From NCBI GenBank assembly GCA_958510825.1, contig OY294049.1:34376774-34440773 (forward strand): a stretch of DNA of 64,000 nucleotides, given 5' to 3'. Of the stretch, positions 1-10,200 are shown one piece after another; position 1 is the first letter of the stretch, and each line of letters begins with the position of its first letter. The notes beneath the pieces are model-generated. The model made no database searches, was not told the origin of the DNA, and was given only the letters and a program-made list of their open reading frames with translations. The DNA comes from Brachypterus glaber. Its lineage: Eukaryota; Arthropoda; Insecta; Coleoptera; Kateretidae. Position numbers and translations under genes: made by a program.

Positions 1-222
1 CGTACCGTTAATATAAAGTATCGCCAACATCTCGGTTTGTTTGTAAACAAGTAGTAGGTATATTCAGGCCTGAACAATAACAGTTACCAGTAACTATTAT
101 TGTTGTCTCTGTTAGAACAAAGCTGTGCGAGTAAGACAGACAAATGTATATGTTGGCTACGTTTTTGTCAGTTTTTACAAATGAAATGCCTATTCTAGAG
201 AGAAGAGTTATTAGTTCGTTGA
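1..222 (+). repeat. Penelope-associated terminal block, copy 1
   Basis: About 220 bp that reappears, inverted and roughly 95% identical by eye, at 2191-2410. It ends in a 29-bp motif containing TATTCTAGAGAGAAGAG. The copy probably begins outside the window. Two exons of the SV2-like gene lie between the two inverted copies. Confidence 0.85.
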
Positions 223-654
223 TAAATATTTATAAAAGCGGTCAAGTTACTTAATAAAGCAGTATGGTGAAGAAAAGGGGATAAAAAATTGTAAAAAATC
301 ATAATTTCTGGATTATTTTAAAAAGTAATTATAAAAAATACAAAATTTTAAAGGATTTACAAAAGGACCTTGCTATTGTCCTGGATTTCATGGGATATAA
401 GGGCAATAAAACATGACGTAACACTCGTTAAGATCCCAGGGATTATTAACTGTTGGTGTATCAAAGGACTGTAGAGTGAGATAGCGCAAATGGAACCGAT
501 GTGAAATAAACTTCGAAGAAATCCATGTGCAGTACACCTAAAAAAATAACATTATTATATTACTATTAAATTATTATTACTCTAGTTAAGGGGCGTCCAT
601 TAATTACTTATTAAATTAAAAATTCTAAGTTTTCCTTCTCTTTATATATACAAC
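223..654. other. AT-rich non-coding stretch
   Basis: I see no exon, RNA gene or recognisable repeat here. It lies downstream of the last visible exon of the minus-strand SV2-like gene, presumably in an intron. Confidence 0.5.
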
Positions 655-1118
655 TGTTTAATCTTTGCCTACCGCACCCGAAATGACTCTGAAACCTCCA
701 AGGGCAAGGACATACAAGTTCATGATACCCGCATAAAAAATGATATTCGGCCACAGTTCTATCGACTTTGATCGCAAAATGGTCCTAACTTTCTTTCATT
801 TAAATTTTTTAATAAACTCCCCATAAGAGTTCGCAGTCTTCCGGAGAAAAAAATCAAAGAATGTATTAAAGATCTTTTAATTTCCAGAGCATTCTATTCT
901 GTAAATGATTTTTTAAAACTAAACCTTACTGTTTCAGACTTTAAAATCATGAATCCCAGTAATTAATTATTAATATACTATGTCTGCTTTCCTTGAAAGG
1001 CTTGTTATTTATTTATTATATATAAGTTTTATAAGTTATATAAGTTTTTACAGTATTATGACTTATGTCATAAATTATTGTGTAATTTGTTAGGCATCAA
1101 TAAAGATTGATTGATTGA
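655..1118 (+). pseudogene. LINE (jockey-type) 3' end fragment
   Basis: The plus strand encodes the C-terminus of a non-LTR retrotransposon reverse transcriptase polyprotein. A YRTRND string is followed by HDTRIKNDIRP, then by an FFNKLP motif with a basic IKECIKDLL tail. The same FFNKLP ending is found in the longer LINE at 46695-48256. One in-frame stop and a frame disturbance near 770 mark it as dead. The coding part ends near 966. A short 3' UTR follows and finishes in a TTGATTGATTGAT tail near 1118, as expected of a target-primed insertion. It is strongly 5' truncated. Confidence 0.8.
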
Positions 1119-1278
1119 TATGTTGAGCCATACGCTGCTCACAAATAACAAAAGATGTAGGTTTTAGAATTATTTTTTGATTTTTTATTATTAAAAAAAA
1201 CTTTTTATCTAACTCTAACTTAAAAAAAAAATAATTATTTGATTCTAAAATACATAAACTAAACATGTATAAACCTAC

Positions 1279-4200
1279 CTCAGATGACATGGATAGGCCT
1301 CAACGACAGACAGTGTCGCTGGTAAAATGGCACAAGTCAGTCCTAATTTCATTCCAATAAAAACTACAGTCGCAAAAGGGGACTTCAACAAGAAAAACAT
1401 CATAACAGAACTACAAGCTGTCAGTATAGAAAAAGCTAAAATGACCCTGCTTCGCCTTGTAGACTCCAAAACCAACCCTGTAACAATTAATTGTTGAAAT
1501 CATAAAAATCTACCCTCCTAAAGAAGAACGCGGCATGTACCCCGACACATACGCTTTTCGAGGTTAGCATTATTTTACTACGGAGAATAACGGTACCAAT
1601 CCTAAGGAAATCTACGGTAAGTACACCGAAGAAGTTACTTGCCGCGTTCTTTTTATGTAAAAGTTTGGCATGGATATTAATTTTTTAATGTAATAAACGA
1701 AATAATATCTAAACTAACTTTATTTATTTGGTTTGGATTTGGTATTTAAAAAATCTGTTAATACCTAGTACTGTTTTTTATTTTTTTATTTGTATTTACC
1801 TGTAAAAATTAAGGCCGGCATTGCGCATATTGACCAGCCGATGATTGCGTTGTATTGATCATCCATGAAGATGTTGTAGTCGAAATCGACGAAACAGTCT
1901 GATATCAAAGAGATAAAAGTGTTATTTTCCATGAAACAGTTTGTAAAATGATAGTCGTTCATGTCTGTATCGATAAATCTGAAAAAAAAAACTTATGTAG
2001 GTACCTACCGGTTTATAGAACTAGTAGTTTCGGGTTTTAACCGTGTTGATGGATTATTACTATTCGACGTTTCGTCTCTTAATACTAGAGACATACTCAG
2101 GGATACTGAGGACTCCTGGCTTGCGTACCTCTATTATACTGGTTATCCGTTACGGATCACTGATTTCCACACAACTGGTAACTTAAACCCGACGAACTAA
2201 TAACTCTTCTCTCTAGAATAGGCATTTCATTTGTAAAAACTGACAAAAACGTAGCCAACATATACATTTGTCTGTCTTACTCGCACAGCTTTGTTCTAAC
2301 AGAGACAACAATAACAGTTACTGGTAATTGTTATTGTTCAGGCCTGTATATACCTACTATTTGTTTACAAACAAACCGAGACGTTGGCGATACTTTATAT
2401 TAACGGTATGCGTATTCTAGAGAGAAGAGTTGTTAGTTCGTTGCTTAAACCCCGTGTCCCGATTCATATTATTCGGCTCTACGCTTTCCCTTATTTTTCT
2501 TGGATATTCCCTTGGTTCACAAACAAGTTGTTTGGTTTCTCACATATTGATTTTGTATCCAGTCTCATGAGTATCGGCTATTGCTGATAACGTTATCTGT
2601 TTTAGTCTGATATTTCAGTCATTTTCTGTCAGTCTTGTAGATATTTTCCTCTTTGTTTTCCCAATATAAGAAGTACCACAGGGACCTTGTAAACACCCTT
2701 CGACTGAAACGGTGTTTTATCTTTAGTTGAAGAAAAACATTGGCCCAATTTTCTCTATAGCTTGAAAATAAGCTTAATGTTTTCCTTTCTCGAAAGCCTG
2801 CCAATTTTGTCCTTGATACCGCTTATATATGGTAAAACTGTATATTGAAGTGAGTGGTTGTCTTTAGGTCTAGTTTGTCTGTGGTTTTCTAATGGCGGTA
2901 TTTATGTCACGTTTGGGATATCCGTTATTTGTCAGGGCCTCGGTCAGCGTTGAAATTTCCATATCCAGAGAATCTTTATCCGATATCATAAAGACTCTAT
3001 GGACAAGAGAATTTATAACTGAGAGTTTTTTATTTTCATTTTTTTTTTTTCGAAGACAAACTTTGATGGACCAATTCTGTAAACGAATTTAAATTTTACG
3101 GACAAAATTTCACAGAATTGTTGTACACGGTGTTTGCAGTCTTACGTCACATATAGGAGATATCTACATCAAAAAACATGAAAAATCACTACAGAAACAT
3201 AAGTCCGGGAACGAACTCTAAGGGAGTTACGACTCGTAACTTACGACCCTTTAAAATTGTAATAAAATTAAGGTTTTTAATTAATAACTCTGGTACGCTT
3301 TGAGATCGACGACGTTTTGCATGTGAACTATGAAATAACCTTAGCCCATGTTCATTTCTTATTTTTATGTACTTATTTTAACCATGGGGCGTGCGAAATG
3401 GGGGGGCCTTATCAGTTTTTTGCCCCAAACTTTTTTCTGTGTAACTTTTTAGTAATTTTATTATACAAATACATAAAAAAGGTACCGTAATTTCACACAA
3501 CAATAGTCCAGATTCACATAACTATGGTCCAGCTTCACACCTATATTCCATAACCAGCGTATTTAAAAAAAAACTGAAAACGTGTTGCTGTATATCCCAT
3601 ATACACCAACTTTCACAAGAAATTGTAAACATTTAAAAATAATTATCCCCTGCCCCCTGGGGGCCTTGGACTATAGTTGTGTGGCCGGACTATATATAGT
3701 TGTGTGAAATTACGGTACTCTTGTTGTAATACTATACGATTGACCGTTTTCGAGAAAAAATCATTTGAAAGTGTAATTTCACGTTTCGAGGACTAAAAAT
3801 TAAATACTAAAATGTTTAAAACCAAAATTTCAATGTCGGGTTATTCTACATCTAAAACTGAGAAAAAAAGTTTCTATACATGTAGGTCGAAAAATTGGTC
3901 TTAAAGCTTACATGGCTCTTTAAAAATGGTGCATTTTTAGGAGACTATAGCTCCCTTAGGATTGATTTTTGGATTTTTGAGGTTTTTTTCTTAGTTTTTG
4001 ACGTACATTCGCCTAGCATAATTTAAATTTTGGTTTTCAACATTTTAGTATTTAATTTTTAGTCTTCGAAACGTAAAATTGCACCTTAAAATTATTTTTT
4101 TCTGGAAAACGGTTAATCCTAAAGTATTACCACAAGAGTACCTTTTTTATGTATTTTGACCTAAGGGTTTATGTTCAAATAATAAAATTACAAAAAAAAG

Positions 4201-7200
4201 TTACACAGAAAAGAGTTTGGGGCAAAAAACTGATAAGGTCCCCCCGTTTTGCACGCTTTGGTAAAAATAGGTACATGAAAATAACATACGAAGATGGGCC
4301 TTATTAATGTTAGTTTACATGCAAAACCAAGTCGCTCTATCTCAAAGGGTAGCAGAGTTATTAATTAAAAACCTAATTTTTATTACAATTTTAAAGGGTC
4401 GTATCTCCCTTAGGGTTCGTTTTTCTTCTTTAATATGTGACGTAAGACTGCAAACACCGTGTATAAATTCCCGGTTGCTGTTGATGGTTATGAACCCTTC
4501 TACCAATATCCACATAAACAGATAAAAATTTAACTCTACTTACTTTGAATTTGTTATTATCGAATTTTCAAACTCTGAAACGGATAGTTTTACGTTCAAA
4601 AATTCGGTACTGTCGACGGAACAATTCAAAAAGACCACATGATTCAAATTTATATGCGTAAAAGTTGAATTTTTGAATTCAGAATTGAAGTATTCTACAT
4701 TGTCGATGGTGGTGTTGAAAAAATGATTGACATAGTGCGTGTTATCGATGTACTTTCGGGCCGAGAGATACTCCTCGTTCCTGTATTTTTTCATGATTGA
4801 TAGATAGAAGGTCGAGGTACCCATAAAAAGAAACCCGATGATAAAGTGGAGCAGCCCAAGGACAATCGTTGTCTGAAAATGAGCTGGTGATGATATTTTT
4901 TGGAACGCTTCCTGAAACTAAAAAAAAATTATAAATGACGGAGGAATGAAAGAAACAAATCAAAATAGTTTTACTAATTTTTCGAAAGTATTTTTTTTGA
5001 AAAACCCTTTAAGAAACGTCCCATCAAATCTTACGTAAACGGTCCCATGAAATCTTACGAAAATCCCATCAATAAAGTAGAAAATTGTAGGAAATATCGC
5101 ATCAACTTGATAGGTTTTTGATAAACTTTGGTAGAGTTTTTGTCACTTTGAAATAGAGATTAATATTCCTTTAAAATCTTACGAAAATATCATTCTCGGT
5201 CCCATCATATCCCACGCAAACTATTAAAGCCTATTTAAGCTTATTAAAATCCCATAGGATTTGATAAGATTTGGCAGAAGTCCTGCCGCAGGACCGTTTT
5301 TACAGGGAAAGTATGCAGGGTTGGTACACCAACCGTAACTTTTGACCGGGATGAGATATAAACTTTATATTTGGAATATACATATCACACAACAAAAACT
5401 ATCATTTGACAGATTTTTCAATTTTTTATTCTGTAAGGCAGCGCCAGGGGGGTAGTGGTGGACATTATTTTAAATGGCAACCTAGGTCTTGTGATACGTC
5501 ATTTTAAAGAGCTTACATTCTCTATTTAACCATGTAACTATCTATTTATGCCACCTTACCGAATAAAAAAAACTGAAAAATATGGCAAATGATAATTTTT
5601 ATTGTTTGATTTACATATTCCAAGAAAAAAAATTAAAATCGGTTAAGAAATAGCTGAAATATGAAAGATTTAAAAAATGCCCTATTTGTTTCAAGTTAAA
5701 AGCCACGATTTTTGGCCACGAACCTAATCGCGTAACCAAACTTTTTTGGCACTCTTATAACTTTAAACTGAGGGTGTACACAGAAGATTTCAACTGGCGC
5801 CCACATTACCAAAATTTAGGTACCCCATTCAAAATTGCATCGTGAAAAATCAAACTTTGTTTTAAATTTTTTTTCTAAAATTTAACTTACTGTATTGAGT
5901 CCCTGTGCAAAAATATTCCTTGAAGGACTAGTCGGTCTATCCCTGTACGCATTTCTTCCCGGCAACTCCAACTCCGTTAAACCATACTGAGTCCTACTCG
6001 AATTCAGTTTATGCAACCTCTGATACACTGCCAAAGCTTCAACTTCCCGGGAAGCCTCCAGAAGGTATCTGGGGCTTTCCGAAGCCCACATTAGCCCAAT
6101 AATACAAGCTATGGACGGAAGAATACTCAGAATTAAAAACTTGTGCCAGGAACTCCAGTGCTCGCGATTGTCTTGCACTATGTCCACGCCCAAGGAGGGC
6201 ATAGTTACGAAGGAGATGAGGGAGATGAAGAGCGCTCCCAACGGCCACATCGAGTGGAGCAAACCGGCGTAACGAGATCTACTCGATCTGGAGCAGGTTT
6301 CTGTCAAATAACTGAAGGATAGGGGGAATGCTCCAGACACCCCTAGACCAGAGCAAAATCTGAAAAATAAACCACGTTTACTTAGATTAGATTTAATCTG
6401 ATCATTTGGAAACTCAAGAAGGCAAACTAAAAGTTTTCCAGATCTAGAAAACTCGGCGATTTTGATGCATGAAACATGTTTAGGTTTTCACTGGATCCCC
6501 AGAAAGGGGTTTCTTCACTTTTCCCTCCAATATTTATACAGATAAGGGGCTGTCCATATATTTCGTAGCGAAAATTGTACCAAAATGCATACACTTCATA
6601 CCCAGTTTCTTGCGTTATTAAGGGCTGTAGAGATTTCGTGTTTTGGCTACTCAAATACGGGGATGTTAGGGGGTAGTCAAAATATAAAATCTCTACAGCC
6701 TTTAATAACGCGAGAACCGGGGTATGAAGTGTGTCTTTTGTAGATACCATAATAGATTGCTTTGAAATGCTAACTTACTATGAATTTTGGTACAATTTGC
6801 GTTACGTAATATATGGACAGCCTCTAAACCAGAATCGATTTAACTTTACCTGGCGGTCATAAAAGTTCCATATGTTGGCATGACTGCAGCAACTGCAGAA
6901 AATAAAGCTGCGACTGATAAAGCGCTAATTAAGGTGCGTCTTCTCCCCAGATGATCTCCCAAAATTCCCCAACCAACGGAACCTACTGCCATGGCCAGAA
7001 GAGTAATAGAAACTAAAAAATAATTCCAGTATTTTAAAAAATCAAATACAGCGTGGCCTATGTTGTTGCTTTAACATTTAAAAATTGAATAACTTTTTTT
7101 TTGTCAATTGTTTTATTTATTTTTTTTTAACTATGTATGAACATGTATAATATCCCAAATTGTAATCGGGCCTTACTTCTGCGAGGAAAATGGCAATACA

Positions 7201-10200
7201 GTTACGGTGAACGGCGACCGATATCGCGCAATGCTGGAATTTTGTGCGCCCTGCAGTGGAGGACATGCCAGAGACATAGTGGCAGCCAGAGCCACAATGC
7301 TGCTTTTAAGGCAGATTTTTGAAAAGCGAATAATTTCTCGAAATTCGGATTTTCATTGTCCTTCACGAACGCCCAATTCGACAGCACCAGACTTTTTTCT
7401 TTGGGGCTACCTAAAGGATCGGGTGTATGTCAACAAGCCCAGGACTATCTTAAGTCAGGCAAGTTGTGCTTGCAAAGCAGAAAATGGACATCATTTAAGA
7501 TATGATATTCCATACATACCTAGTTAAAAAAATCCATTTTCTGAACTCTTAATTGTAAAAAATAAATAAAAAAATTATTCAATTTTTAAATGGTAAAGCC
7601 ACCCTTTATGTAGATACATATAATATACATATAATACATAGGTATTAAATTATTATGTAGGCACCTACTTAATAGGTAGTACCTATTTATTATTAAATAT
7701 TATCTATTCTAATATTGCGCTATTCGTGACTTTTTTGCAGTTGGCACTTGCTTAACTTTGTTTTGAATACCGAAACAGTTTTGAATTGAATTAAGCCAGT
7801 CACTAACAACTTGTTATAACTTTGTAAAAGTTTTTCCATTTTCAAATTGCCAGCGGTACTGAAACTTTAAATCAGCGCTTGAAAGTTTTTAAATCCACAA
7901 CTAATTGTTAACTAGTTTATCAGTTAAAAAAATATTCAGAATTTGTAAAAGTGTCATAAAACATACTCAGATAATATCGTAAGTATTAAATTATTTTTCT
8001 ATTTTGCGTGTTCTTATAGTCCCATAAGAGGTCTCTACTTTTTTTCTGTTGGGTTGGCAACATACAAAAGTCTATTTCTTGACGTTTTGCGTGCAAATGT
8101 CAATGTCGATTTAAAGTTTAATTTTTTACAAAATGTTGTGTTTGGGTTATTTTTTACCGTGTTAAAATTGTGGACTGCAGTGAAAAAAGAAGAGATGACT
8201 GTAAAATATATCAAAATATCATTTGTTATTAGAATTTTAAACATAGTGTAAACTGTAATGCCAACCCAAAACAAAAATCCCTAAATCAGTCATCAATTTA
8301 AATGTAAGTTTTTTAAATTTTAGAGCAAAATAGAAAAAATTGTATAAAGTACTCGTTTCACGTTTCACGTATTTAGCGCACTAGGACTTTAGAAAACTCA
8401 CCGCAAGCGGCTCGTTTTCTAAACTTGTACTCGTGCGCTAAAAACGAATGTTATGAAACTAGTACTTTAATATACTATTAAAACGTTTATCGTAAATATT
8501 AAATTATTTGAATTCGTGATTATTTTCCCATTAGAAATTGAAAATTTTGTTTATTTTTGTGAAATTAAATTACAAGGAACCCAGAGAGCTGAAACCTGAG
8601 AAGGAAAAATCTAAAGAGGTATCGACATATGTTGCGTTTTCCTTTGAATGAACCTAAAAATTATGTGCTAATTAACTTTTTTAGTTAAGGGGTTATATTC
8701 TGGCTCGCGAAAATTAAGGGTTTTAATTGATTTTTTTCAGGTATATAATCACAACTTTATTTGAACGATCTAAAAAATATCAAATATATCTTTTGATGTG
8801 TTTGTTAAAAAATTTATATTGAAAAATTCGGAAATTTGTGGAAACCATGGTCCTTGCCCCGAAACGCCTTTTTTTCTATCGTTTGCGGTGACCACGACTT
8901 CTCGAAAACTAATTTACCATTCAATCTGAAATTTTTAGGTGTTGTTCCAAAATACAATAGCTAGTTCGTGGACGAGGAGTTTCGCAAAAAAAAAACGAAA
9001 ATAGCGATGATTTTCCCAAAAAATCAATTTTCGATGTTCCGAAAATTGAGTTTTTCGGCCGGAAAAAGTAGAAATTTTCGTTCAAATAAAAATCCCTTTG
9101 TTCACGGTAACGGTATAACTCCTTAGTATTGCAGGAAAAAATTATAATATATCCGAGCCTTTATAATGGGAACCACTCATAAAATTCCATAAAACTTCAT
9201 AAGCAATTCCAGATGAACCTCGTGAAATCCTATGGACCTTCATAAGCAATAACATTGTTTTCATTCTTTTAAAAATGTTTTGGATTTAAAAAGGTACACC
9301 AGATGCTACAGTTGTGCTTACCTAGCCAGCCTTGCTTATGCTCATCTATACAAAAATGTAGCTCAGCTGCGGGCAAAATGTATCCCAATATAGCCCATTC
9401 TGAACAATCTGCTGCCAGGCCAAATCCAAGTACGATAGAAAGTAACAGCTGTGCTTTTCCCATGGCTGCCTGCGATAGGGCATCTTCGTGGAAGCCCACA
9501 AGGGCTTCTCCGCTGTTGGGAGTGGCCCTTCCTCCGGCTTCCGAGGACACCGAAACAGATTCTAAAAAAAAAGAATGCTTATGTACACGTGTTTATCAGT
9601 CTTTGTCAATAATCCCCAAGAGTGGATCTGCGATATATGTGAACCACACGGAAAAAAAAAATTATAGCTAGGAGCGCTATAACACACATACCAAGCAAAT
9701 TATAATCGCTTATTATATAAATACAAGGCTTTCTCTTACAATTATGGCAGTCAGTGTAAAAATTTATATGAAATACTTTAATTGTTCAGTGAATAATAAA
9801 ATATAACAAATAGTATGGCATTTATAGCTTAAATAGATTTAATTATTGTCCGTGCTAATAATTTTTATAATATAATAAAATTTCTGTAAATTTATAATAG
9901 TGCCTGTAATAAATATAATCGTTTCCAATTTATTTTTAACATTATTAGTTATTGTGTCCCTTATAATCTATAGCTTAAATCACTATAATTTGCCACTGTT
10001 ACCAAATATCTTATAATGTATAGCGCAGAGCCCACTAATTTCTTTCCGTGCACTGTGGTAAAAATTGTGCTCAATAATAACCGTTTTGTAAGTAACTGAT
10101 CAAATGCCTTTACGAAGTCTATAGACTTATATGTTCTAGTTGATCTTTTGCAGAGAATTCTGCAGTTTTATTTTTTTAATTTTTACTCTTTTTTTTACAG

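Noticed and set aside
1090..1290. Minus-strand frame ending in the SV2-like region
   Set aside because: Poly-K/F composition and no acceptor that would continue the transporter after its EAYPCHLR end. Not accepted as the missing last exon.
9303..9671. 122-codon plus-strand frame
   Set aside because: Antisense to SV2-like exon 2; the minus-strand frame has clear transporter sequence and splice sites.
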